Below the pieces are notes generated by a model. The model saw nothing but the letters and a program-made list of their open reading frames with translations. It made no database searches and was not told where the DNA came from. A stretch of 64,000 nt of DNA from contig NZ_QJRH01000070.1 in NCBI RefSeq assembly GCF_003254545.1, forward strand, positions 124,001-188,000, given 5' to 3'. The position numbers and the translations under genes were made by a program. How positions within the stretch are numbered: the first letter of the stretch is position 1; each line of letters begins with the position of its first letter. Of the stretch, positions 8,402 through 16,945 are shown in pieces. Source of the stretch: Flavobacterium tistrianum. Its GTDB lineage: Bacteria; Bacteroidota; Bacteroidia; Flavobacteriales; Flavobacteriaceae.

Positions 8402-9691
8402 ATGAAAAAAAGAGTATTATTTTATCTTCCTGTTGCTCTGTTAACTGCTTTATTATCAAGTTGTAAAGTTTCTAAAAATATAACGGAAAAAACTATTGTT
8501 TTAAAAAATGAGAGTTCTTTGGCACTCAATCAGAAATCAATTTCTATAAAAAGAGAGCGCATTGGAGAAAACTCTATAAAAGGGACTTTCCCAATCTTAT
8601 TATATAAAAGAGATACCATTGCAGCGCAGACAAACGATCTGAATGCTGATGGAAGATGGGATGAAATTTTCTTCACTGCTGATTTTTTGCCTAACGAAGA
8701 AAAAAATGTACAGTTAAAATGGTCTGAAACAGATCCGAAGTTTACCATAAAAACAAGTGTGCGTTTTGGGAAAAGAGAAGGGAAGAATCTTCCAGTTCAT
8801 CCAGACATGCAGGAAGTATTAATGGCAGATCAAGTTCATAAAAAATTGGGTTATCAGAAATATCAAACAGACGGGCCAACTTGGGAAAATGACAAGGTTG
8901 GTTTTAGACATTATCTGGACGGAAGAAACTCTAAAGATGTTTTCGGAAAAAAACTTCCTGGCATAACTCCTGAAAATGTTGGGATAAATAGTAAAGGTGC
9001 AGTTGAGGATAACTATCATGTAATGTACGATTGGGGAAGAGACATTTTCCCTGTTGGTAATTCTGTTGGTTTAGGAGGATATGCATTGCTGATTAATAAC
9101 AAAATAAACAGACTTGGAATTTTAGGAAATGACACTATCAACAATGTTGAAAAGACAACTTTTAAAATTGTAACCGAAGGACCTGTAAATTCAGTTTTAA
9201 GTTATCACTATCAGAACTGGAATGCTTCGGGGAATCTTTATCAAGTACAAGAAACTACTTCTATCTGGCCAGGCATGTACGGTTACAAAAACACGGTTTC
9301 TATAAATGGCATAAAAGGAAACGAAACGTTTCTGGCAGCAATTTCTAATTTAAACAATAAAAATCCGCTTCAAGTTATAGAAGCTGGTGATTGGGTGTGC
9401 TTAATTCAGCACGATTATCTGACATATGAGCGTCAGTGGATTTTAGGAACAGCTATTTTAGTTCCCGCAAAAATTTATCAAGGTTATATTGAAGCTCCAA
9501 AAACAGGGCAGCTGACAGATTCATATTTGGCAAAATTAAAAGTAGAAAACAATAAAGAAATCACCTATTATGCTATTGCAGCTTGGGAACTGAGTGCGGA
9601 TAAAGGCTTTAGTGATTCTGCTTTTTTTACCAATTATGTGACAAACTTGGCCAAACAGCTTTCTGCAAAAGTTAAAGTTGAAGTAAAATAA
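8402..9691 (+). CDS. DUF4861 lipoprotein
   Basis: 429 residues. A lipoprotein signal peptide ends in LLSSC (Cys about residue 21), so the mature protein is probably membrane anchored in the envelope. The body matches DUF4861 proteins: a calcium-site-like loop NDLNADGRWDEIFF, the block GPTWENDKVGFRHYLDGRNSKD, and a beta-sandwich-like C-terminus with QETTSIWPGMYGYKN. DUF4861 genes commonly occur in Bacteroidota loci for pectin and other uronate polymers. The reaction is not known to me. A second, shorter DUF4861 protein lies at 51620-52789. It stands alone between terminators, so no operon partner helps. Confidence 0.8.
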   Translation: MKKRVLFYLPVALLTALLSSCKVSKNITEKTIVLKNESSLALNQKSISIKRERIGENSIKGTFPILLYKRDTIAAQTNDLNADGRWDEIFFTADFLPNEEKNVQLKWSETDPKFTIKTSVRFGKREGKNLPVHPDMQEVLMADQVHKKLGYQKYQTDGPTWENDKVGFRHYLDGRNSKDVFGKKLPGITPENVGINSKGAVEDNYHVMYDWGRDIFPVGNSVGLGGYALLINNKINRLGILGNDTINNVEKTTFKIVTEGPVNSVLSYHYQNWNASGNLYQVQETTSIWPGMYGYKNTVSINGIKGNETFLAAISNLNNKNPLQVIEAGDWVCLIQHDYLTYERQWILGTAILVPAKIYQGYIEAPKTGQLTDSYLAKLKVENNKEITYYAIAAWELSADKGFSDSAFFTNYVTNLAKQLSAKVKVEVK

Positions 9692-10057
9692 TTTTTAAAC
9701 TTTTAAATGTTTTATATATAGATATGAAAAGCTCGTATTGTTTTTATATCACAGATTTGATCAAGGTTTATAAAAAAATGTATATCTAAATAAGATTAGC
9801 TTTGAGTAAAATTTTCCTTTTTTGGGTAATTTTCCGCTAAAGAGTTCTTCATTAAAAGCATTTCTAGAGGTGTTTTAGGAAAAAATATTATTTTTTACAA
9901 CACTCTATTAAAAGCTCTTAAAAATAGCTTTAAAATTATTCTTACGAATAAGTTGTTGATTGTTAATATGTTGTATTTGTTGGTTTTTTTGAAAAATCAG
10001 AAGTCAATTTATTGTAAAGAAAATGAATGAAAAACTGCATTAAATTTAACAGCAAAA
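9692..10057. other. AT-rich intergenic region, nothing recognised
   Basis: Long AT-rich spacer between the DUF4861 gene and the histone-like gene promoter. Only weak partial dyads were seen. No coding frame and no terminator of good quality. Confidence 0.3.
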
Positions 10058-10060
10058 TTG

Positions 10061-10090
10061 TTGTAACTATCACACAAACTTTTATTTTTG
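10061..10090 (+). promoter_or_regulatory. Bacteroidota-type promoter of the histone H1-like gene
   Basis: A TTG box at 10061-10063, a spacer of exactly 19 bases, and TATTTTTG at 10083-10090 fit the TTG/TAnnTTTG consensus fully. Transcription would start near 10096, leaving a leader of about 20 nt. Confidence 0.7.
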
Positions 10091-10115
10091 TGGCTTAATT
10101 TAACAATATATAAGC

Positions 10116-10292
10116 ATGAAAGATTTATTAGTAAAAATCAACGCCGAAATTGAAACATTCAAAGCTGAAGCTGAATCTTTGACTGAAAAAGGAATTAAAG
10201 CTGCTGGACCAAGAGCACGTAAATCAACTTTAGAAATTGAAAAACTTTTAAAAGAGTTCAGAAAAGTTTCTATCGAAGAATCAAAAAAATAA
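10116..10292 (+). CDS. Small histone H1-like (Hc1-type) DNA-binding protein
   Basis: 58 residues, rich in Lys and Glu, helical throughout. It runs MKDLLVKINAEIETFKAEAE, then a central GIKAAGPRARKSTLEIEK and a basic end KEFRKVSIEESKK. The AAGPRARKSTLE block is the hallmark of short histone H1-like proteins found across Bacteroidota, which probably bind DNA non-specifically. It has a consensus promoter 26 bp ahead and a strong terminator 8 bp behind, so it is a monocistronic and probably well-expressed gene. The call rests on recognition of the family pattern. Confidence 0.82.
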   Translation: MKDLLVKINAEIETFKAEAESLTEKGIKAAGPRARKSTLEIEKLLKEFRKVSIEESKK

Positions 10293-10300
10293 TACAACTA

Positions 10301-10330
10301 AAACCTCGTTCAAAAGACGAGGTTTTTTTA
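10301..10330 (+). terminator. Rho-independent terminator
   Basis: AAACCTCGT and ACGAGGTTT form a perfect 9-bp stem with a short loop and a T-run. It closes the histone-like gene. Confidence 0.9.
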
Positions 10331-10416
10331 TAGAATAAATTATCAGCAAAAAGGGTAAACTTTTAGACAAAGAGAAGAAACCTTTGTTCCTCAGAACCTC
10401 TGTGCCTTTGCACCTC

Positions 10417-11457
10417 TTAAATAGAATTTCTATCAATAAAATTAAAAGGAACTTTTACCTGACCCTTTTCTTTGTTCAAAATCATTCTCGCGGCGGTTTC
10501 TCCCATTACATTAAAATCGGTAGACATTACAGTGATACCCAATAATTCTTTTAAGGGAGTATCATTATAAGAAATCACGCCAATCTCTTTTCCTAAAACA
10601 AATTCTTCATCACGAATCTGCTTTACTAAATTCACCAAATCAGATTCTTCAATGGTGATAAATAAATCTCCTTTTTTTAGGATCATATCGTCATAAACTT
10701 CACTTAGAATTTCAAAGTTAATTTCATGCTCAACGCAGAATTTTCTGAATCCATGTAAAATTCTTCTTGGATAAGGATAAACGGCCTTGTCTGGATATAC
10801 CAAAATCAGACGTTTATATTTTGTTATTTTAGAAAGTCCTTCTTTTAAGGCATTATAAATATCATTTTCAAAATCCTGATAAATCTTAATAACATCATCA
10901 CCAGTTCCCAATTTGATGTTATCTAAAACCACCAGCTTTTCTTGCGGAATTTTTTTAATAGCGCTTACAACATCATCAGTAAAACTTAAATGCCTTAATT
11001 CGTCTGTTTTAAAGTGCGTTGTAATAACATAATAATCGTAAGCTCCTTCAAACTTATCTAAGATATTTAAAAATAAAGTTTCGTCGCAATGGTAAATTTG
11101 AAGATCAACATGAGCGTTGGCTCCTAGAGTATCAATAAATGAGCTATAAGTTTTCATTTTATAGGAACTCAATTTATTTGTCAAAAACAAAACATTGACT
11201 TTAGATTCTAGTTTTGTTCGAGTAATGTAATAACCTTTTCCTCTGATCGAAGAAATGATTTTTCTTTCTTTTAAAATATTATACGCTTTCTCAACAGTAT
11301 CACGAGACATATAAAATTCTTCGCTGAAACTATTTATAGAAGGAATTTTTTGATTGATTTTTAAATTTCCGTTAGCAATGTTCTGAAGAATAGAGTCAAC
11401 AATCTGTTTGTATTTAGGAACTCGAGAATCTTCGTCTATTTTAATAAGTTTAATCAT
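10417..11457 (-). CDS. GntR-family regulator with sugar-binding domain, probable rhamnose regulator
   Basis: 346 residues from the ATG at 11457. The frame is open to 11493, but the extra 12 residues precede the conserved start. An N-terminal GntR winged helix (residues 5-72) contains VPKYKQIVDSILQNIANG, SINSFSEEFYMSRDTVEKAY and RGKGYYI. The remaining 270 residues form a periplasmic-binding-protein-like effector domain as in LacI regulators (VNVLFLTNKLS, LVVLDNIKLG, IGVISYNDTPLKELLGI). This GntR-plus-PBP layout is typical of Bacteroidota sugar regulators. It is divergent from rhaT and the rhamnose genes, so control of that cluster by a rhamnose-derived effector is the obvious inference. A terminator-like repeat of cttTG-rich sequence lies behind it. 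Confidence 0.85.
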   Translation of the reverse strand: MIKLIKIDEDSRVPKYKQIVDSILQNIANGNLKINQKIPSINSFSEEFYMSRDTVEKAYNILKERKIISSIRGKGYYITRTKLESKVNVLFLTNKLSSYKMKTYSSFIDTLGANAHVDLQIYHCDETLFLNILDKFEGAYDYYVITTHFKTDELRHLSFTDDVVSAIKKIPQEKLVVLDNIKLGTGDDVIKIYQDFENDIYNALKEGLSKITKYKRLILVYPDKAVYPYPRRILHGFRKFCVEHEINFEILSEVYDDMILKKGDLFITIEESDLVNLVKQIRDEEFVLGKEIGVISYNDTPLKELLGITVMSTDFNVMGETAARMILNKEKGQVKVPFNFIDRNSI

Positions 11458-11846
11458 GTTCATTTTGAGGAAATCTGTCTTGTATTTCAACAAGACTCTT
11501 TTTAATTCTAAAATAATTTAAAAAAATCCCTTTTTTAAAAAAGAATCTGTGAAGCAGAATCATTTTACTAATAAAAAAAGAGAATTTGACAAGGCTTGTA
11601 ATCTTTTTTTTATGATTTCTGAATTTTAACCCAAATGAGGAATCAATAATTACGAAATCGATTGCTAAAATAGCCATTTTAAATCTATTTACCCAATAAT
11701 TACAAGCCGTTATTTCTAATAATCTTTAGTTTTAACAAAAAATATAAAATCCGTAAAGGATAGTACAGGACAGTTTTGTTTTTGACATTCTCTTATTTTA
11801 CAAAACCAAATTACTAACAAACCTAACCTTAAACCAAAAACATTAA
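11458..11846. other. Divergent regulatory region between GntR gene and rhaT
   Basis: 389 bp. It should hold the operator and promoters of the rhamnose cluster. I see A/T-rich sequence, a GATAGTACAGGACAG stretch at about 11758-11772 and T-rich blocks near 11774-11800, but no convincing TTG-N19-TAnnTTTG pair or clean dyad. A minus-strand frame of 75 codons here overlaps the GntR start and lacks protein character. Confidence 0.35.
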
Positions 11847-12896
11847 ATGGAATCATTATTAGGAATCATTTTTCATTCTATCGGAGGATTTTCTTCAGGT
11901 AGTTTTTATATGCCTTTCAAAAAAGTGAAAGACTGGGCTTGGGAAAGCTATTGGCTTGTGGGAGGTTTTTTCTCTTGGCTAATTGTTCCGCCAGTTGCCG
12001 CTTACTTAACGATTCCAAATTTTACCGAAATTATCGCAGCAGCTTCTCTATCAATAAAATCTTTTACTTTTCTAATGGGATTAATTTGGGGAATTGGCGG
12101 TTTAACTTATGGTTTAGGAGTTCGTTACCTAGGAATGTCTTTAGGAAACTCTATTACATTAGGATTCTGTTCTGCATTTGGAGCTTTAGTGCCATCCATT
12201 TATTATGATATTGTTCCAACAGAAGGGAAAATTTCATTTACCCACATGCTTTCTAATACTGGCGGTCAGTTGGTTTTGTTGGGAGTTGTGGTATATCTTA
12301 TCGGAATTGCCATTTCTGGAAAAGCAGGAATGCTAAAAGAAAAAGATTTTGCTACTGGCCATGAAGATAAAGACAAAGACTTCAATCTGGTAAAAGGTTT
12401 AATTGTAGCCGTGATTTCTGGAATTCTAAGTTCATTCTTTAATTACGGAATTGAAGCTGGAAAATCTATGGCAGAGCACGCCGTAATTAATGGTGCAAAT
12501 CCGTTATTTCAAAACAACGTGACTTATGTTGTACTGCTTTGGGGAGGATTGACAACCAACTTTATCTGGTGTCTTTATTTGAATTTTAAAAACAAATCAA
12601 TTAAAAACTATACTGATAAATCTACTCCAATAACCAAAAATGTTTTGTTTTCTGCTCTTGCTGGAACCATGTGGTTTCTACAGTTTTTCTTTTACGGAAT
12701 GGGAGAGAGCAAACTAGGAAATGGTGCCAGCTCATGGATTCTTCATATGGCAACCATCATTTTAACAGCAAATTTTTGGGGATTTTATTTGAAGGAATGG
12801 AAAGGAGTTTCTAAGAAAACATTAAATACGTTTTTCTGGGGAATCGGACTTATTATGCTTGCAATCGTTTTGGTAGGAATTGGTAACTCATTATAA
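11847..12896 (+). CDS. rhaT: L-rhamnose/proton symporter RhaT
   Basis: 349 residues with about ten hydrophobic segments, the size of RhaT permeases. Family-like blocks are GFFSWLIVPPVAAYLTIPNF, GLTYGLGVRYLGMSLGNS and SWILHMATIILTANFWG. It imports L-rhamnose across the inner membrane with protons. It is the first plus-strand gene divergent from the GntR regulator, and the aldolase/dehydrogenase follows after 26 bp, so they are one operon. Identification is strong from sequence and context. Confidence 0.93.
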   Translation: MESLLGIIFHSIGGFSSGSFYMPFKKVKDWAWESYWLVGGFFSWLIVPPVAAYLTIPNFTEIIAAASLSIKSFTFLMGLIWGIGGLTYGLGVRYLGMSLGNSITLGFCSAFGALVPSIYYDIVPTEGKISFTHMLSNTGGQLVLLGVVVYLIGIAISGKAGMLKEKDFATGHEDKDKDFNLVKGLIVAVISGILSSFFNYGIEAGKSMAEHAVINGANPLFQNNVTYVVLLWGGLTTNFIWCLYLNFKNKSIKNYTDKSTPITKNVLFSALAGTMWFLQFFFYGMGESKLGNGASSWILHMATIILTANFWGFYLKEWKGVSKKTLNTFFWGIGLIMLAIVLVGIGNSL

Positions 12897-12922
12897 ATAC
12901 AAGAAATAATTTAAAATACTAT

Positions 12923-15067
12923 ATGTCGAATACAAATACAATTAATAATATGAATTTTAAGCATGTAAGCTACCTTTGGGATGAAGCTAAGGCAGCAGCA
13001 TTAGCAGGTGATGAAGTAGCGCTTTTTATTTATCGTTCTAACTTGTTAGGAGCTGATTTAAGATTGACCAACTATGGCGGTGGAAACACTTCTGTGAAAA
13101 TTACAGACAAAGATCCTCTTACTGGAGCATCTTCTGATGTAATGTGGATTAAAGGTTCTGGTGGTGATATCGGAACATTGACAAAATCAGGTTGTGCGGC
13201 TTTGTATTTAGACAGACTTCGTAATCTTGAAAACGTTTATAGAGGAATTGAGTTTGAAGATGAAATGGTAGAATTGTTCAACCACTGTATTTTCGATTTA
13301 GCGTCAAAAGCGCCTTCTATTGATACGCCTTTACATGGTTTTCTTCCATTCAAACATATTGATCACTTACATCCAGACGCGGCAATTGCTATTGCGGCCG
13401 CAAAAGATGGAAAGAAAATCACAGAAGAATTATTCAACGGTGAAATCGGTTGGGTAGGCTGGCAGCGTCCAGGATTTGATCTTGGTCTTCAGTTGAGAGC
13501 TTGTTTAGAAGAAGCAGCAAAAAACGGTAAAAAACTACGCGGAATCATGTTAGGTTCTCATGGTTTGTTTACTTGGGGAGATACTGCGTTTGATAGTTAT
13601 ATCAATACGCTGGAAGTAATCGAGAAATGTGCTTCATATCTAGAAGATAATTATGGAAAAAAACGTCCAGTTTTTGGAGGTAAAAAAATCGACAGCCTTC
13701 CAGAAGCAGATCGTAAATTAAAAGCAGCAAAAATAGCTCCAATTTTAAGAGGTTTCTGTTCGTCAGAACGTCAAATGATCGGACATTATACTGACGATGC
13801 AAGAGTTTTAGAATTCATTAATTCTAATGATTTAGCAAAATTAGCTCCATTAGGAACATCTTGTCCAGACCACTTCTTGAGAACTAAAATCAGTCCTTTG
13901 GTTTTAGAATTAGATCCAAATGAAGATTTATCTGATGTTGCAGCTGTAAAAGCAAAATTAGCTCCAGCATTCGAAGGATATCGTGCAATGTACAAAGACT
14001 ATTACAATGCATGCAAAAAATCAAATTCACCAGCAATGCGTGACCCAAACCCAGTGGTAATTTTATACCCAGGAGTCGGTATGTTCACTTTTGCTAAAGA
14101 TAAAACAATGGCTCGTTTAGCATCTGAATATTACATCAATGCAGTAAACGTAATGAAAGGTGCTGAAGCGGTTTCAGAATATACTTCATTGCCACACCAA
14201 GAAGCTTTTGATATTGAATATTGGCTGTTGGAAGAAGCAAAATTACAGCGTATGCCAAAACCAAAAGCGTTATCTGGAAGAGTAGCTTTAATCACAGGTT
14301 CTGCGGGCGGAATCGGTAAAGCTATCGCTAAAAAATTCGCTCAAGAAGGTGCTTGTGTTGTAATTAACGATATCAACGAAGAGCGTTTACAAGGAGCAAC
14401 TGCTGAGTTTATTAAAGCTTTCGGTAAAGATGCTGTTTCTAGCACTTTATTGAATGTGACTGATGAAGTAAGCACAGAAAAAGCATTAGACGAAGCTTGT
14501 TTAGCTTTTGGAGGTGTTGACATTGTGGTGAATAATGCAGGAATCAGTATCTCAAAATCTATTGCAGAACATACTCTTGAAGAGTGGGATAGATTATACG
14601 ATATCTTAGTTAAAGGACAGTTTATTGTTTCTAAAGCAGGAATCGAAGTAATGCGCAAACAAGGTTTTGGAGGAGATATTGTAAATATCGTTTCTAAAAA
14701 TGCTGTTGTGGCTGGTCCAAATAACCCAGGTTATGGTTCGGCAAAAGCGGCTCAAGCGCACTTAACACGTTTAATGGCTGCAGAACTTGGAGCAGATAAA
14801 ATTCGTGTAAACACAGTAAATCCTGACGCTGTAATTTCAGATTCAAATATTTGGTCTGGAGGATGGGCAGAAGGTCGTGCAAAAGCATATGGAATTACAG
14901 TTGAAGAACTTCCGGCTTACTATGCAAAACGTACGTTATTAAATGAAATCATATTGCCAGATGATATTGCTAACGCTTGTTATGCTTTTGTGGGAGGTTT
15001 ATTAGGTAAATCTACAGGAAACGCATTAAACGTAGACGGTGGCGTAGGCATGGGCTTTTATAGATAA
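12923..15067 (+). CDS. rhaEW: Bifunctional rhamnulose-1-phosphate aldolase / L-lactaldehyde dehydrogenase
   Basis: 714 residues in two domains. Residues 1 to about 430 are a class II aldolase: NYGGGNTSVK for phosphate binding and metal-site histidine in MLGSHGLFTWG. Residues about 445-714 are a short-chain dehydrogenase with TGSAGGIGKAIAKKF, NNAG and YGSAKAAQ (Tyr-x-x-x-Lys). Fused enzymes of this kind cleave L-rhamnulose-1-phosphate to DHAP and L-lactaldehyde and oxidise the latter to L-lactate, sparing the cell a free aldehyde. Both active-site sets look intact. It is co-transcribed with rhaT and ends in a strong hairpin. The lutABC genes downstream would take the lactate onward. Confidence 0.92.
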   Translation: MSNTNTINNMNFKHVSYLWDEAKAAALAGDEVALFIYRSNLLGADLRLTNYGGGNTSVKITDKDPLTGASSDVMWIKGSGGDIGTLTKSGCAALYLDRLRNLENVYRGIEFEDEMVELFNHCIFDLASKAPSIDTPLHGFLPFKHIDHLHPDAAIAIAAAKDGKKITEELFNGEIGWVGWQRPGFDLGLQLRACLEEAAKNGKKLRGIMLGSHGLFTWGDTAFDSYINTLEVIEKCASYLEDNYGKKRPVFGGKKIDSLPEADRKLKAAKIAPILRGFCSSERQMIGHYTDDARVLEFINSNDLAKLAPLGTSCPDHFLRTKISPLVLELDPNEDLSDVAAVKAKLAPAFEGYRAMYKDYYNACKKSNSPAMRDPNPVVILYPGVGMFTFAKDKTMARLASEYYINAVNVMKGAEAVSEYTSLPHQEAFDIEYWLLEEAKLQRMPKPKALSGRVALITGSAGGIGKAIAKKFAQEGACVVINDINEERLQGATAEFIKAFGKDAVSSTLLNVTDEVSTEKALDEACLAFGGVDIVVNNAGISISKSIAEHTLEEWDRLYDILVKGQFIVSKAGIEVMRKQGFGGDIVNIVSKNAVVAGPNNPGYGSAKAAQAHLTRLMAAELGADKIRVNTVNPDAVISDSNIWSGGWAEGRAKAYGITVEELPAYYAKRTLLNEIILPDDIANACYAFVGGLLGKSTGNALNVDGGVGMGFYR

Positions 15068-15122
15068 AGATTGTTTAGGTTTTTTATATAAGTTTGTTTA
15101 AGCAAAAGTGGTTTTTTGTGGT

Positions 15123-15158
15123 CTAGCGTTCGAATTCTTTCGAACGTTAGATTTTTTT
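15123..15158 (+). terminator. Rho-independent terminator after the rhaT-rhaEW unit
   Basis: CTAGCGTTCGAA pairs with TTCGAACGTTAG (one G-U pair) across a 4-nt loop, followed by ATTTTTTT. It separates rhaT-rhaEW from the isomerase, which must have its own promoter or rely on read-through. Confidence 0.88.
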
Positions 15159-15288
15159 AGCATATAATAATTCGCTTTTACAACGAAAACTTAACAAAAA
15201 AGTGAAGTACAACCCGAGTTTAGTTGGTATAAAATTTTTAAGTTGAAAAATAGTAAACACATGAAAAGCATAGAACGCGGATGACACG

Positions 15289-15382
15289 GATTCGCTATCG
15301 CGAAAACGCTGATTGACGCAGATTTTTTTTAATTACCTTTTTTAAAAATCCGTTTTTTTCCGCGTCTTCGCGATAGCGAATC
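15289..15382. repeat. Inverted repeat with 16-bp perfect arms
   Basis: GATTCGCTATCGCGAA at 15289-15304 is the exact reverse complement of 15367-15382. Between and around lie fragments such as GCTGATTGACGCAGA and CAGCGTC that also mirror each other. Related sequence (ACGGATT, ATCGCGAAGATG, CATCCGCGTT) recurs at 35890-36112, so this is a dispersed intergenic repeat, not a gene-specific signal. Confidence 0.75.
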
Positions 15383-15450
15383 AGTAAAATCAGCGTCTAA
15401 AATTTCAGCATTAGAACAACGATGTGATGTGTTAAAAAAATATACTAAAC

Positions 15451-15465
15451 GTATAAAATTTATAC
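15451..15465. promoter_or_regulatory. Perfect dyad upstream of rhaI, candidate operator
   Basis: GTATAAA-A-TTTATAC is a perfect 15-bp palindrome ending 19 bp before the isomerase start. It overlaps a second dyad, TATAC-N5-GTATA, at 15441-15455. TACCTTG at 15463-15469 is close to a -7 box but has no TTG partner. An operator for the GntR regulator is possible but unproven. Confidence 0.4.
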
Positions 15466-15484
15466 CTTGTAAAACTCTATTAAA

Positions 15485-16771
15485 ATGTCAATAACTATGT
15501 TAATCGGATCAAACCACATTGAATCTCATAACGAAGATTTATTAAAAAAACACCAGAATAAATTAATTTTTACAGCATCAGAAATAAATGATACAGAAGC
15601 GATTATTCAAAAATTAATCGATTTTCAAATTGCTATTCCATCTTGGGCTTTAGGAACAGGAGGAACAAGATTCGGACGTTTTGCTGGAGGAGGAGAACCT
15701 CGTTCTTTAGAAGAAAAAATAGAAGATGTTGGTTTGCTTCATAAATTAAATAATGCTTCTGGAGCAATTTCACTTCATATTCCGTGGGATATTCCAACAA
15801 ATTATAATGAAATAAAAGCACTAGCAGCACAGCACGGATTGAAATTTGACGCGATGAACTCGAACACATTTCAAGATCAAGCAAGTGCAGAACATACTTA
15901 CAAATATGGTTCTTTACAAAACGTAAATAAAGCAGTTCGTAAACAGGCAATTGCTCATAATATAGAAGTTATTAAACACGGAATCGAATTAGGATCTGAA
16001 TCTTTAACAGTTTGGCTGGCAGACGGTTCTAATTTTCCAGGACAATTAAATTTCAGGAAAGCCTACCAGAATACATTAGAAAGTTTAGAGGAAATCTATG
16101 ATGCATTACCTTCAAATTGGAAATTATTTTTGGAATACAAATGCGCAGAACCTAATTTTTATTCAACAACTGTAGCAGATTGGGGACAATCATATTCGTA
16201 TGTGAAAAAGCTAGGTGACAAAGCACAGACTTTGGTAGATTTAGGACATCATCTTCCAAATGCTAATATCGAGCAGATTGTTTCTTTATTATTGATGGAA
16301 AATAAACTAGGAGGTTTCCATTTTAACGATTCAAAATACGGCGATGACGATTTAACAGCTGGAGCATTAAAACCATATCAATTATTCTTGATTTTTAATG
16401 AATTAGTAGAAGGAATGGATGCAAGAGGAATGAATCACGCTAAAGATTTAGGCTGGATGATCGATGCTTCTCATAACATCAAAGATCCGTTAGAAGATTT
16501 ATTGCAATCTGTTGAAGCGATTATGATTGCTTATGCTCAAGCACTTTCTGTGGACAGAAAAGCATTAGAAAAAGCACAAGAAGAAAACGATGTGGTAAAA
16601 GCACAGGAAATTCTTCAAAATGCTTTCCGTACAGATGTTCGTGCATTAGTGGCTGAAGCTCGTCTTCGTTCTGGTTCCGCATTAAATCCAGTAGCATTAT
16701 ATCGTTCGCTTCAAGTAAGACAAAATCTTATCGAAGAAAGAGGTTTAAAAACAGTAGCAACAGGCTTATAA
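15485..16771 (+). CDS. rhaI: L-rhamnose isomerase (RhaI type, TIM barrel)
   Basis: 428 residues of the xylose-isomerase-like TIM-barrel type seen in the Pseudomonas L-rhamnose isomerase lineage, not the E. coli RhaA type. Recognisable blocks are LGTGGTRFGRF, SGAISLHIPWDIP, SLTVWLADGSNFPGQ, FLEYKCAEPNFYST, LVDLGHHLPNAN, GGFHFNDSKYGDDDL and DASHNIKDPLEDL, which supply the metal-binding Glu, Asp and His residues. It converts L-rhamnose to L-rhamnulose in the cytoplasm. It lies between the aldolase and the kinase of the same pathway. Product assignment is strong from both sequence and context. Confidence 0.92.
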   Translation: MSITMLIGSNHIESHNEDLLKKHQNKLIFTASEINDTEAIIQKLIDFQIAIPSWALGTGGTRFGRFAGGGEPRSLEEKIEDVGLLHKLNNASGAISLHIPWDIPTNYNEIKALAAQHGLKFDAMNSNTFQDQASAEHTYKYGSLQNVNKAVRKQAIAHNIEVIKHGIELGSESLTVWLADGSNFPGQLNFRKAYQNTLESLEEIYDALPSNWKLFLEYKCAEPNFYSTTVADWGQSYSYVKKLGDKAQTLVDLGHHLPNANIEQIVSLLLMENKLGGFHFNDSKYGDDDLTAGALKPYQLFLIFNELVEGMDARGMNHAKDLGWMIDASHNIKDPLEDLLQSVEAIMIAYAQALSVDRKALEKAQEENDVVKAQEILQNAFRTDVRALVAEARLRSGSALNPVALYRSLQVRQNLIEERGLKTVATGL

Positions 16772-16773
16772 TT

Positions 16774-16938
16774 ATGAGTTATAAGTTATGAGTTATGAGT
16801 TAAAAGTTTTAAGTTGATAAACTATTTTTGTTTGTGTTGTTTTTGATGTAAAATAAATTCACTAAGCAATATAATATTAAGTTTTTCAACAAAAAGCATA
16901 ACCCATAACTCATAACCCATAACTCAAAACTCATAACT
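16774..16938. repeat. Tandem and inverted ATGAGTTAT repeats
   Basis: Left arm 16774-16802 holds three units close to ATGAGTTAT. Right arm 16898-16938 holds four units of the complement (ATAACTCAT). The whole forms a long imperfect inverted repeat in the isomerase-kinase gap. It is a sequence family common between genes here and may fold in the mRNA. Confidence 0.75.
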
Positions 16939-16945
16939 AAAAAAA

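Noticed and set aside
11450..11677. 75-codon minus-strand frame upstream of the GntR gene
   Set aside because: It overlaps the GntR start in another frame and has no recognisable features; the region must hold regulatory DNA.
16774..16938. Tandem ATGAGTTAT units considered as a CRISPR-like array
   Set aside because: Units are about 10 bp, contiguous and without spacers; the other half is the reverse complement.
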